Of a stretch of DNA of 64,000 bases, positions 13,851-22,969 are shown piece after piece (positions within the stretch are counted from its first letter, which is position 1; every line of letters begins with the position of its first letter). Position numbers and translations under genes: made by a program. The notes under the pieces are model-generated. The model was not told the DNA's origin and made no database searches. It saw only the letters and a list, made by a program, of their open reading frames with translations. Source of the stretch: Gerris lacustris (taxonomy: Eukaryota > Arthropoda > Insecta > Hemiptera > Gerridae). The DNA lies in the NCBI GenBank assembly GCA_951217055.1, contig OX578282.1:47488329-47552328 (forward strand), in the 5' to 3' direction.

Positions 13851-14375
13851 TATATTATTGTTGGATGTATTATTAAACCAATAAGTCAATTAAACAGCTT
13901 GGTTTTCCAGTGAATCCGTGTCACGAAGGGGTTGAAGTCCAATGTTTCGCTTCCACTACTGGAAACATCTTCAGGGCTATGGTGCATCGTCATGCTTACT
14001 CAAAGCAACAACAAGACATACAAAAAATAACAAAGTGGAATAAGTAAATGAAGAAATGATAAGCGGAATAAATACTTATTTACTATAATAATGGGGGGAC
14101 ATATGTGTTGCACAGTGTGGCATAAACAAAATAAAGGGCTTAATAAAAAAGATATATTAAATAAAAAAAACTACACTCCTGTGCCGGGATCCCGGCACAG
14201 GAGTGTATTTTTCACTGTCTGTTTCCCGTAGTTAATAATAATTATAATTTGATTTAAATTAAAATTTAACTTTCCGTAGTATGAAAACTACCAAAAACTT
14301 AAAAAATTGAATAAAAAAAACTTTAAATTAAGAAAAATGGAAATAAAAAATAGAAAGAACAGGAGAAGAGAATGG

Positions 14376-14409
<34 letters not shown>

Positions 14410-17400
14410 GTATGATAGAAATTTAAGAAAGAGTAGGCTCCAATGGCCCAAGCTGTCGAGGCGCTCCTACCTTTCAGCCATGGGTGGGAGGTGGGATATA
14501 AAAAAAACAAGACATACACACATACATATAAGGTAAGTCTTGTTGTTGCTTCGAGTAAACATTGCGATGCACAACACCCCTGAAGATGCTTCCAGAAGTG
14601 GAAGCGAAATGTCGGACTTCAACCCCTTCATGACACAGATTACACCGGAAAACCAAGCTGTTTATGACGAATCTACCTGTGGAAGCCTATGGACCAAGTT
14701 AATAAGTCAATTGTTGAGGTATTGCTAGGATGACATAACTCAAAAAGAGGGTTTAAGTCATACTTCATGAAAGATTAGTAATTCAAAAAAATTTAAGATT
14801 TTATATGAGGTATTTTATATACATAACAGGTAATAATGAATAAGTTATTTAGAACTATAAATGCACCTATTTACCATAAAATATTTGGAGATTTTTAAAA
14901 TAAGATGTAAACAAATGCATCTGAAGTTTGAAATTTAAAGAATTCTTAATAAATTAAAATATTTATACAGGGTGTCCAGCAATATTAAAATGTAAAATTC
15001 AAGCATATTTAAAGGTTTTCAAGGCTCAATTCTATAAAATTCAAGGCTGGGTTTATTAACATTAGTTATTAAAATAGTGATTTATTCACAATTTCTTAGA
15101 ATTATAGAAAAAAATATGAGAAAAACACAGTATGAGTTCAGCAAAATAATATAAATTACTTTTATAATAGAAGAGATTTTATTTTTTGGACTTGTAGATT
15201 ATTATAGTAGGCTAAAAGGTTTATTTGGAATGAAAGTCCTTCGACCATATATTTTTATTTCATCAAAGCTTTCACCATGGGAACCTGAGCTTCATCAGTG
15301 ATCACTAAGCTCTGATGAAATAAAAATAAATATTACTCGAAGGACTTCCATTCTAAATAAACCATCCAGCCTACTATAATATTAATAGTATCAATTCAGC
15401 CTAATTACAGCAGTTGTACCCCAGAGAAGTGAAATACAATATACAGCAGCGCATCGATTATCCAAATGATGATGTTTAGGGTGTTTCTGTTAATAAAAAA
15501 AATCAAAATTTATGGGTACTTCTAGACAACCTAGGGTCTTTAAAATTCCCAATGTTTTCAAAATTCAAGCATATTTTAAGTTATCTGTTATTTTTCATAA
15601 TTCAAGCACATTTCAAGGTTTTTTCAAGCATCCTAAAAATTCAAGGAATTCAAGGCTGCTGGACACCCTGTTATATGACGAATCAAAAACGTACAGTAGA
15701 AGTATTGATGACTAACCATATTGAAGCGATGCACTGTATGTAAGTCCTAACGGTAGAGGGACTTGCATTCTGGGAGAGTCCATCCAACAAGTAGTCTATG
15801 AGTTTATTGTATAGAACCTGCTGGCAGCTGACAGCAAGATATGACAGGCCTACTATAGTTCTCTTTCTGACAGCCTGTCTTTGTGAGGTGAGCTGGGGTA
15901 CTAGTGCCTGGAGGATGGTAGGGTGGAACATCACAAGAAGACTTCCAAACCTTGAAAGCAAATCTGCTAAAATATCAAGAGCTTCCAGTTGAACGGACAC
16001 ATCTTCTTGCTGAAAAATATTACAAAGTTAATAAAAATAGAGTAACAACATTAATTTATTTTGTGTTAAACATAATACCCCCTTAAATAACCCATATTGT
16101 TTTTTTCAGACTAACTAAATAATAATAATAATAAAAACAATCAGAATAACTCCTAATGGAAAAAAAAAAACAAAAATAAATAAAAATCAAGATAATAATT
16201 AAATGATTTTTTTTTGTCCAACTACCAAGCAAATAATTTTGCGCATGATAAATTAACAGTGAAACAGTATATATGTGTTTGAGAATGGGCATGTAGCCAA
16301 GAAGACATAGAGGGTGCAGGCATAATAGACAATTTTATTATTTTAAACTGTGTACAAATTATTTAGTTTCTTTACTTAAGTCATCATTATGTTATTTGAA
16401 TTTATAATTTAAAGAGAAGAATAACAAAACATTATTGGTAAAATAAAATAGGAGGAAAGTATAAGACCATTTCTTCTGAGAAAAAGATTTGCAGAGGGGG
16501 GGAAAAAATGATTAAAATCAATAAATATTATTATTGATTACAAAGCAGAGATCATGTGGATGAACAAGACCGATAATATAATCAAGGAGAGGCTGAATAT
16601 TGTACTAAAAAGCTTTTTACACTGTACTGTTTTAAGCGAACGGCGAAAAACCGTATGGAAAAAATTATTAAGTAAACAATAATTGAGTAGTGTAAAAGGA
16701 GCCATACTCTCTTCACACTTCAAAAATAATTTCCCCATACGGTTTTTTGTTGCACGTTCAAAATTCGTAAGCGAGAAACTCATCTTAAAGATCAATAAGG
16801 CAAGAGCTACACAGACATTTATGCAATGCCTCAAGTAAGTAAAATTCCTCCATTGTGGCTAGATTTATAAAGAGCATTCTCGAGATAATAAAATGGGTCC
16901 ACGGTTCCATTCTAAACAGCAGAGGGTATTAGCATCTGCATCTTACTTCATAACAAAAAATAAAAATAAAATAATAACTGATCAGCAAGCTTTAGAGACA
17001 TTACAATCAAGATGAAATGGTCATAATCTGTTAACTGAGAATGACCGATTTCACAGTTAAACAAATAATGTTTATTGTTGAATATTGTTTGGTATAATAT
17101 CAAATAAATGTGTTAGATACCATACCTTTTCAATAGCGGAGCTAAGTTTGCCAGTGATCCGCTTGCAAACGTTAGCTGCAAGAGCACTTGAAGACAGTGG
17201 CAATTCACTAATAACTGTCTTTAAGCCAATGCTAGAGATATCACGCAGCTGTTCTTGATCAGAAACCATGTTGCTACATAGTGAATCAACAATGGTTTCT
17301 ACTTGAAACTCCTTGACTTTATTCACCAACGGACCCAAACTGAAATTCATCAATAATTATACTTCATACGTAAAATGATTATATTTTTTGGGTAGAGCAT

Positions 17401-20400
17401 ATGTTTATAGAATTAAAGTATAGGCTGCTAACTCGCTAATGGTACATGGTTTATAAATACTTTTTAAGCAAGAGAGAGAGCTATATACACAAACTAAAAA
17501 CGTAGAATCCAGCCAGCTGCAGATGCAGGACCAAGATTCTAACGGAATTTTAATGACATTTATACTAATATTACAATTAGTATTTACACTGACAGAGTGA
17601 GAATCTCAAGCAGTTATTGGCTCTCCCTTTGATTATCCCATGCTGTCAGGATAAATACTAATCACAATATTAGTATAGACAAGTTTATAATGAAAGGAAG
17701 GTTAGAGTTTTAGAAATTAATAAACAAAATTTGGATACTAGTGTCCCAATTAAAAAGATGTTCAAACGCTGGTAGTATACAGCAAAAAGTTATACAACAA
17801 ATGTCTAATGTATGCTTAAAACAAACCTGATTGCACTCAGTCAATAAAGAGACATCAAATAACCTACCATGATGAGGTTTTGTAAAATTAATTAAATTGG
17901 TTCCTACTTCACTATTTTTGACACATTTCTACCTCTAAGATAAAAAAAAAATAGTAGTATAATCGTTGTCCAAACTCTACTTAAACTTGTACATTTTTAT
18001 CATACTTTCTTTTACTATTTTTACTACCTAACCCAATTCCATTCCATGTCAATAGTTAGATGAAATTCCAGCTAGATTAACCTGCTCCAAGTACGATTAA
18101 TAAGATAAAATATTAGATTTCAAACTTTTGTCAATAAAAGTTTTATAACCAAAATAATTTTATTTCAAAAATCCATGTTGTTACCATTAGAATTGAGACT
18201 AAAAATACATAATTTATTATTATATATTTATTGTGTTCTGTGAGAACTAATATACACATAGGCAGTTTCTAAATAAATTAAGGTTTTATATTAGCAGGTT
18301 ATGAGCAGAGAATAACAACATTAATAAGTTATGAAAGAATTGTTCTCTTTTATCATACTTAAGGGTTTTTGTTTTTTTATAATTTGTTACACTTTGTTTA
18401 ATTCTAATTTGATCACACTGAAAGACTTTGAACAAAGGTTCTTTGTGTACAAAAATATCTTGGTAAACTCTAACAAAAACACAAGGGAAAAGCAAATAAG
18501 CATAAGAAATAAATCAAATACAGTTCAACCGACACCTATGACCTTCACTTTTAAAAAGAATGTGAGATACATATTATAAATAACCTAAACTTTTAAAGTA
18601 AACAATGTATAGGACTCGGACTTAGTGTTTAGGCTAACAATGAAGATGTCTGAGAGATACCACCTTAACAAAGTCCTCTATTTAAGCTATGACTATTAAA
18701 CATAAGGCAGCATACACAAATGCTTATCACCACAAACCCTATAATACAAAATTGAATCTTACACAAAGAACCATATTATTTTGCTCAATATTTTCATTTA
18801 AAACAGGGCTAGATTTAGGCACTTAGCCTAGAGTTAGGCTACTTAGCACGAGGGAAGAAAAAAAACATATTTATAGAGGACTTGATTAAAACACCTTCAA
18901 AAATGTACAAGATAATAACAATAGCCATAAGATAGAGAAAAATAACGAACAAATCATAGCTTAGTGGACCCTTAAATCCAAATTAAATAATAATGATAAT
19001 AATTTATCATACAATCATTTAATCATTATAATCAGTATGGATTGGTTAGCTATTTCTAACATGGTTTTAAAGAACATAGATTTTATTAGATGATTAAATT
19101 TTAAAACATTATCATAATGTTAATTTGGTTAGCTTTGAGCTTATTTCATTTACCACATCAACTACATATATGATATCTTAATTAAAGATGCACACCACAT
19201 CTCCAGCTTAGAGATACCACATTCTCTTTATCTGGCCCTGATTTTTAATATAAATATTAACTGATAAGACAATGTAAGCAGTAATATGAATAGTTTCTAC
19301 CATTTAAGCACATAGGCTTATGCGGATTGACTAGTAATCAATAACTTGGCTTTCGAGTGAAATCCACATCACGAAGGGGATCAGGACACCCCTGAAGACG
19401 CTTCCAGTAGTAGAAGCGAAATGCCAGACTTGTTAATTAACGCAGTCTTGATTCGACTAATTCACATTCGCCTTACAAATAGTTTACTCTGACAGCTCAG
19501 ATTGGCCAACCTATGTGAGGGAAAATATAAAGCCACAAGGCGGATTTCCTAAGGGCCACGTTCCTCCACCAGAAATATTTTTGTTTGCCTAGTTAGCCTT
19601 ACAGACATCAAAATCTTGAGCTATCATTCAGTCATCTTCCCATTATTATTTTTTTTTTTTAATCAGAATAATCTCTACTTGATAATGAGTATAGTTGGTA
19701 ACATTGTTCACTAAGAATAAATATATAATCAGATGTAATCTGAAAGCTTTATGTTTTTACCCTGTTGGTCTAATTTTTACTTAAGTACCAGAGTAAGTTC
19801 CACAGTAGATAATAAGCATGAGCAAATTAAATCTAATGTTCTTTAGTGTACATGCTAACTGTAAACTCAATAAATAGTTAACAATGTTACTAAATAAGCT
19901 TATTTTTCAAATAAATTGAATTAGATTAACCCTTGACTTAAGAGTGTAGAACATTTTAGTTGAATGAAGCATTTAGGATTTAATCTTCTTTTCAAGTGAA
20001 AATAAATTGTGAGGTTCCTTTGGTTATATGTATGTTATCTGTTAACGGTTTCTACTATCTAGTAGTTTAAAGAATAAGCTAACTTTTTGATAAGAGAACC
20101 TCATTATCCAATGAGTCTATAAAAAAACATTTATGATTTTATGTAGATGTAAAGATGTTATATTCAACAATTTTTATCGTAGTTTCAATAAGTTTTAGCG
20201 TCCAAACAACTAGAACAAAATATGCAGCAAAAGGATGAAGAGCAATTAATAAAAATTAATTATAACAAAAAAGTAGGATTTATGTTTCATGACTAAGAAA
20301 TTTTAGTAATTATTATTAACACCTAATAATAATACAGTTTCAATTAATTTTTGAATTGATAAGTACCATTTGACTGCTAGATTCTGTACTTCTCCGTTTT

Positions 20401-20824
20401 TATCTTCGAGAAGTTTGAGAAGCATTTTGACCACTTTCCTCTCCGAATCATCGTCCAATTTGATGCTGTCTTTTTGTAATTCCGTCATCAAATCGTTCGT
20501 GGCCATAAACCGAAAATCCTTGTCCGTCGATGTCATCTAAACGAGTAATTATAACAAACCATTATCTCATTTATAATTAAATTTAACATTAGAAAAAAAA
20601 CTGAGATAGTTTATTCTACAATAATCACTAAATCAGAAATAGATTCACTTTATATCAGAATAAAAATAAATACACATAAGGAAATAGAATATCTGAAAAA
20701 GCTCGAATGCTAGAAAAAAAAAATTCCGATAGAATTTTTAACATTTTAATTGTAAATGATTGCAAACGTCAATAATACTTACTTTCTCGAGCAAATTTGC
20801 TATTTGATAAGAAACGTTAGCCAT
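2174..20824 (-). CDS. CAND1: Cullin-associated NEDD8-dissociated protein 1, partial (lacks C-terminus)
   Basis: Sixteen minus-strand coding exons: 20824-20783, 20536-20367, 17339-17126, 16009-15717, 13798-13636, 12001-11746, 10093-9954, 9108-8948, 7861-7606, 7344-7111, 5038-4907, 4505-4194, 4049-3858, 3741-3574, 3305-3020, 2325-2174. All junctions are GT-AG and phases agree, giving 3,171 nt or 1,057 codons. The start is the ATG of [14 protein letters not shown]. The HEAT-repeat protein matches vertebrate CAND1 in order throughout ([17 protein letters not shown], acidic [60 protein letters not shown]). CAND1 binds un-neddylated cullin-RBX1 and exchanges substrate receptors of SCF ligases. Against a family length of about 1,230 residues, roughly 170 C-terminal residues (TIP120 region) are missing; their exons should lie beyond the left edge. 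The three-base-phase end at 2174 (AGG then GTAAAT) is a normal donor, so nothing indicates a pseudogene. Confidence 0.97.
2780..2806 (+). repeat. Hammerhead-like motif in repeat tail
   Basis: CTGATGA is followed by a GGCC/GGCT hairpin around TTATGAA and then GAAA. Similar arrangements recur at 13945-13974, 14580-14609, 19392-19421, 21373-21399, 56800-56826 and 61250-61278. This copy lies in a CAND1 intron, in a segment ending in AATT-rich DNA. It is probably the tail of a degenerate retroelement. Confidence 0.4.
5177..5718. other. Intronic segment with short overlapping ORFs, no recognised gene
   Basis: Both strands have short open frames here. The minus strand encodes about 58 codons beginning [18 protein letters not shown] (near 5570 down to about 5395), followed by a second frame to 5177. 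I recognise no family. It sits inside a CAND1 intron and could be a decayed transposon or processed sequence; no splice sites or conserved motif support a gene. Confidence 0.3.
6002..6602. repeat. Interspersed SINE-like repeat, copy 1
   Basis: About 600 bp, from GTCCGAGACAACTCAGACAA to the hairpin ACTTTCTCTTTATATGAGAA and a short A tail. Near-full copies lie at 27230-27812 and 41636-42213, with a truncated inverted copy at about 51099-51425. Shared internal landmarks include a GGGGTAGCGCCCCC box and a tRNA T-arm-like box (GGGAATCAAACCCGGG at 6149-6164), which reads as a Pol III B-box on the minus strand. It encodes no protein. Confidence 0.85.
6820..6838 (+). repeat. Poly-G tract
   Basis: Nineteen consecutive G in a CAND1 intron. 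A second run of 20 G is at 44009-44028. Such runs can form G-quadruplexes and are often mis-sized in assemblies. Confidence 0.9.
8030..8772 (+). mobile_element. Solo LTR with 5-bp target duplication
   Basis: The 743-bp segment starts TGTTTGTACC and ends ATGAACA, and is flanked by CTAAT on both sides (8025-8029 and 8773-8777). In plus orientation it has a TATA-like AGTATAAAATAAA near 8212 and an AATAAA signal near 8361, the usual U3-R arrangement. It is less AT-rich than its surroundings and encodes no retroviral protein. It lies antisense to CAND1 in the intron between exons 9108-8948 and 7861-7606. TG...CA ends plus a 5-bp duplication indicate LTR-LTR recombination that removed the internal part of an LTR element. 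The superfamily cannot be told from this. Confidence 0.8.
9446..9660. repeat. TIR MITE (TATAGAAAAGGGGCCCC ends)
   Basis: The left end GGCACTTTTATAGAAAAGGG is the near inverse of the right end CTATAAGAGTACC. The interior has TATTCCTTTGTCCCAAAG and ATATCCCTTTGTCTTAATAG, which recur in the element at 43697-44048, so the two are related. It has no coding capacity and lies in a CAND1 intron. Confidence 0.65.
10352..11719. mobile_element. TIR element carrying a nested foldback
   Basis: The outer ends are TCATGCCATTAT (10352) and ATAATGGCATGA (ending 11719), followed inward by CTGACA and TGTCAG. Relatives with the CTGACA...CTCAGATTGGC end lie at 19484-19680 and 44729-44920. A second, 1,131-bp foldback is inserted inside at 10430-11560. 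The right end is 26 bp from the CAND1 donor at 11746/11745. No transposase frame is present. Confidence 0.7.
10430..11560. repeat. Foldback element, 1.1 kb
   Basis: The left arm TATAAAATAATTCTAGACC is inverted at the right as GGTCTAGAATTATTTTATA. Pairing continues for roughly 235 bp on each side, including GTAAGTCGTATTTAGATGAA and its complement and AAAAAGTGCC near 10597 and its complement near 11387. A unique centre lies at about 10665-11330. It is non-coding and inserted in the outer TIR element. Confidence 0.8.
12533..13145. mobile_element. Tigger/pogo-type MITE
   Basis: The 613-bp element starts CAGTGTAACCCCTCTTAACC and ends with its inverse GGTTAAGAGGGGTTACACTG, flanked by TA at 12531-12532 and 13146-13147. 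TA duplication and CAG...CTG ends fit the pogo/Tigger branch of Tc1/mariner. The interior is non-coding and includes a 26-bp A tract near 13054-13080. A decayed Tigger transposase lies at 30285-30640. Confidence 0.8.
13808..13855 (+). repeat. Poly-A plus (TA)n at a CAND1 splice acceptor
   Basis: About 27 A followed by about 11 TA units. On the CAND1 strand this reads (AT)n then T27, GGTTTTTAG and the exon beginning at 13798, so the microsatellite forms the polypyrimidine tract of that acceptor. Confidence 0.85.
13895..14665. repeat. Inverted-arm repeat with hammerhead-like motifs
   Basis: The arm at about 13895-14010 is inverted at about 14535-14665: both hold the CTGAAGATG-hairpin-GAAGCGAAA unit, a GGACTTCAACCCC block and GCTTGGTTTTCC. 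Between the arms are an AT-rich spacer, a perfect hairpin (TGTGCCGGGA near 14181) and a 31-bp A tract (14377-14407). A third diverged arm lies at 19345-19440. It lies in a CAND1 intron and is non-coding. Confidence 0.65.
14968..15670. mobile_element. TIR element with CAGGGTGTCCAGCA ends
   Basis: Starts CAGGGTGTCCAGCAA and ends with the inverse GCTGGACACCCTG, flanked by TTATA on both sides (14963-14967, 15671-15675). Subterminal ATTCAAGCATATTTAAAGG is repeated in inverse near the right end. The interior carries another hairpin at about 15190-15385. The 703-bp element is non-coding. Its right end is 46 bp from the CAND1 exon ending at 15717. Confidence 0.75.
15190..15385. repeat. Hairpin MITE nested in the TIR element
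   Basis: ATTATAGTAGGCTAAAAGG and GAAAGTCCTTCGA on the left are inverted on the right, as TCGAAGGACTTCCATTC and CAGCCTACTATAAT. The loop holds TTTCATCAAAGCTTTC and AGCTCTGATGAAA. Confidence 0.65.
17561..17677. repeat. Short MITE, 117 bp
   Basis: TATACTAATATTACAATTAG at the left is inverted at the right as CTAATCACAATATTAGTATA, with inner CTGACAG and CTGTCAG. The inner part resembles the ends of the repeats at 10375 and 19488. Confidence 0.65.
19345..19440 (+). repeat. Repeat arm related to 13895-14665
   Basis: Contains AACTTGGCTTTCGAGTG, TCACGAAGGGGAT and CTGAAGACGCTTCC-loop-GAAGCGAAA, matching the arms at 13895-14010 and 14535-14665. Confidence 0.55.
19484..19680 (+). repeat. MITE of the CTGACA/CTCAGATTGGC family
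   Basis: CTGACAGCTCAGATTGGCCA and TATGTGAGGGAAAA match 10375-10415 and the inverse of 44870-44915. It ends in a T-rich stretch, and the right end is degraded. Confidence 0.5.
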
Positions 20825-20960
20825 GGTTAAAAAATTTAATTATTAAACGTAACTTATTACAAGAAAAACAAAATAACACGGCCGAAAATCGCCGGCGATG
20901 GCGATGAACTGTTGGAGTTGGAGAGGGGGAGACAAGCGAAGCTAGGGCTTTCCAAAATTA
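20825..20960 (-). promoter_or_regulatory. CAND1: CAND1 5' region
   Basis: Directly upstream of the CAND1 ATG. It contains the only GC-rich island nearby (about 20878-20940, with CGGCCGAAAATCGCCGGCG). No TATA box is evident, so a TATA-less housekeeping promoter is inferred; the transcription start cannot be placed. Confidence 0.4.
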
Positions 20961-21534
20961 ACTGGTTTTAATAATACCCGCCAAGTATGAATTCGAATAT
21001 AAGTTACGAAAGAGTGAAAACGTTCATAATTATTTTTAATTAGCATACTCTCAATTCGTGAATTATTATAATATACGTATTTTTTATTTTTAACTATTTT
21101 ATGAAACTACCCATCTCCTTGCTTTTGCTTATCTTTATAGTTGTTAATTCATTCCATCATTTTTATTTCATTTCATTAATTTTAATTATTATTAATCAAA
21201 AAATTAATTTTTATCTCATTCATCTAGTCACTTTTGTTAAATCATATTATTCTGTTTAATTATTTTTTTTCTCCTAAATTTACATTTACTCATTATTTTT
21301 ATTGTTACCTCAAATTTTATTGTTAAACCTAATTTAATTTTTTTTAACTATATGGCATTTTTATTGTAGGCACTGATGATGGCTGAGAGGCCTAAAACTA
21401 GTTTTGTTAAATAAACACTCTTCTATGGAGGGCTTTCTGTTTTTCATTATTCTATTATAAAATACTTTTAAATTTAATAACTGGTATATTGTTTGCAAAT
21501 ATAGTTATATAGAAAAGAGGTATTTAAAATAATT

Positions 21535-21885
21535 ATTTTAATTTAAATAAAATTATAATTACTATTTACAACGGGAGACAGACAGAGACAAATAGACTTC
21601 AGCACAGGGATTCGAACCACGGGCCTCCTTATTTCCAGTGAAGACGCTCTAGCCAACTAAGCTATACTGAAGAATAATTCCCTCTGTCGATAACGATACC
21701 TAGTCCCGAAGTAAGCTTTCAAATTTTTCCACAAGTCTAGAAGTCAACATTAACGACATTAGAACTAGACCGAGAAATAACGCTTATAAAGGAGGTATAA
21801 AGGAGGTGCTGAAGTCTATTTTTCTCTGTCTGTCTCCCGTTGTAAATAGTAATTATAATTTGATTTAAATTATAATTTAAACGTT
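21535..21885. repeat. Foldback repeat with tRNA-like core
   Basis: The left arm (ATTACTATTTACAACGGGAG, GACAGACAGAGA, ATAGACTTCAGCAC) is inverted at the right (GTGCTGAAGTCTAT, TCTGTCTGTCTCC, CGTTGTAAATAGTAAT). A tRNA-like segment sits inside the left part. The right arm and following TTCCGTAGTATGAA-CTACCAAAAACTTA sequence recur at 14200-14300. Confidence 0.7.
21598..21671 (-). other. tRNA-like sequence (SINE head or tRNA pseudogene)
   Basis: On the minus strand 74 nt begin TTCAGTATAGCTTAGTTGG and end GGTTCGAATCCCTGTGCTGA A. The A-box-like TAGCTTAGTTGG and B box GGTTCGAATCC are intact. A 7-bp acceptor stem (TTCAGTA with TGCTGAA, one G-T) and a D stem (GCTT with GAGC) form. The anticodon arm is poor and the T stem has a mismatch. 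It is therefore tRNA-derived, not a functional tRNA. Confidence 0.6.
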
Positions 21886-22301
21886 CCGTAGTATGAACAC
21901 TACCAAAAACTTAAACATTGAATAATTATTTTAGGAACTAGGTCCATCTGAATGAATTATTTTATACTTTTTGATCTTTAGGTTGCAACCATTGAATTTA
22001 ATAGATAAAAAAGAGTACATTAGACATTAACCATACAATTAAATTATTCAAATTACTACGGAGAGAATATAAGTTCTAATTTGTTTCCATTTAAGGAATG
22101 ACTAGTATCATTATAAAAAAATCTGTTTGTTAGCAAATACTATTTGGATGAAGCGGATCATAGGTTTAGTTTTGAAGCATTTTCAGAAAATTCTTTTATC
22201 TACGATTGATACGAAATATAAACATTGTATCTCTGTTTAGATGCATAGAAAGTGATTCTTTACGTACTTGTATTCATTGCACATGCACGTCTTATAGTTC
22301 A

Positions 22302-22353
22302 GAAGAATTCCTCTTCTTTACCACCCTAGGGCGGTAAAGAAGAGGAATTCTTC
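22302..22353. repeat. 52-bp near-perfect palindrome
   Basis: Two 26-bp arms meet with no loop at CCCT|AGGG: the left starts GAAGAATTCCTCTTC and the right ends GAAGAGGAATTCTTC. There is one mismatch (A/G). It lies 100 bp upstream of the ORF at 22453. Confidence 0.9.
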
Positions 22354-22452
22354 AGCTTTACGCACGATTACGAGTTTGTTTACATTTAACAAAACTAATT
22401 TGCTGTTCTTTTATTAAAGTAACTGTTTATATCGAGTTTTTAGTGAAAAACA

Positions 22453-22575
22453 ATGAGTGACTTTGACGAAAATGTGGAGAATAATACTCCTCCAGAAATA
22501 ATTAATTTGGCAAAAAATACAACTCAAGAATTAATGCCATCTTTATCAAGAGAGAGATGCGAACTAACATACAGC
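22453..22575 (+). pseudogene. Fragment of a recombinase-like ORF (tentative)
   Basis: About 41 codons from ATG at 22453, ending in LSRERCELTYSKF, then non-coding sequence. The motif (S-R-E-R-x-E-L-x-Y-x-K-F) is reminiscent of the N-terminus of Crypton/phage-integrase-like proteins common in insect genomes. No catalytic region follows, and no second exon was found. A donor-like GTTTAT follows CAGCAA at 22572. Treat as a relic or as unrecognised. Confidence 0.3.
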
Positions 22576-22630
22576 AAGTTTATTTTTTTCTGTATTTATT
22601 ATTTAAATCTAACAATCGTAGATAAAGTAC

Positions 22631-22733
22631 GGTACGCAACTCGAGCGAAAACGGCATTTTGCATTGCACGTGTGGTTTTACTACCCTCGCTGTAGCTCGG
22701 GTGCAAACTCCACACTCGCATGCAAAATGCTAC
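22631..22733. repeat. Small TIR MITE
   Basis: TACGCAACTCGAGCG plus GGCATTTTGCATTGCACGTG at the left is inverted at the right as CACTCGCATGCAAAATGC and CACTCGACGCGTA. It is non-coding. Confidence 0.55.
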
Positions 22734-22789
22734 TTTCCACACTCGACGCGTAATGTACTATTAACAGTCCTACCTTTCCTGAACCAGAT

Positions 22790-22820
<31 letters not shown>

Positions 22821-22969
22821 GGCATGGACTTTGTTAGTCATACAGCCATAAGATTATAAATTAGATGATTCTTGTCGTTTCATGAATATGTTTTGTCTAA
22901 TTATATGTTAAATGTTTTTTAAAATAAGCTATCTTTTCATTTAATTTTAACTCATATTTTATAAGTCAA

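Larger units (their letters stand above)
2175..20366 (-). other. CAND1: CAND1 introns (15), with repeat content
   Basis: The introns total about 15 kb and hold most of the repeats listed here. Introns 2326-3019, 3306-3573, 3742-3857, 4050-4193 and 4506-4906 are short and carry nothing recognisable apart from a CTGATGA motif at 4814. Intron 5039-7110 holds a SINE-like repeat and a poly-G tract, 7862-8947 a solo LTR, 9109-9953 a TIR repeat, 10094-11745 a nested foldback, 12002-13635 a Tigger MITE, 13799-15716 three hairpin repeats, and 17340-20366 small MITEs within otherwise featureless AT-rich DNA. Confidence 0.85.
20961..22301. other. Intergenic, AT-rich, with a foldback repeat
   Basis: No host gene is visible. 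The stretch holds a repeat tail with CTGATGATGGC near 21373 and AAATAAA at about 21410, the foldback with tRNA-like core (21535-21885), and otherwise plain AT-rich sequence. Confidence 0.6.

Noticed and set aside
16640..16755. Hairpin GAAAAACCGTATGG / CCATACGGTTTTTT in a CAND1 intron
   Set aside because: Probably an old MITE, but arms are short and interrupted and no second copy or boundary could be defined.
21598..21671. Functional tRNA gene
   Set aside because: Poor anticodon arm, a mismatch in the T stem and location within a repeat; called tRNA-like instead.
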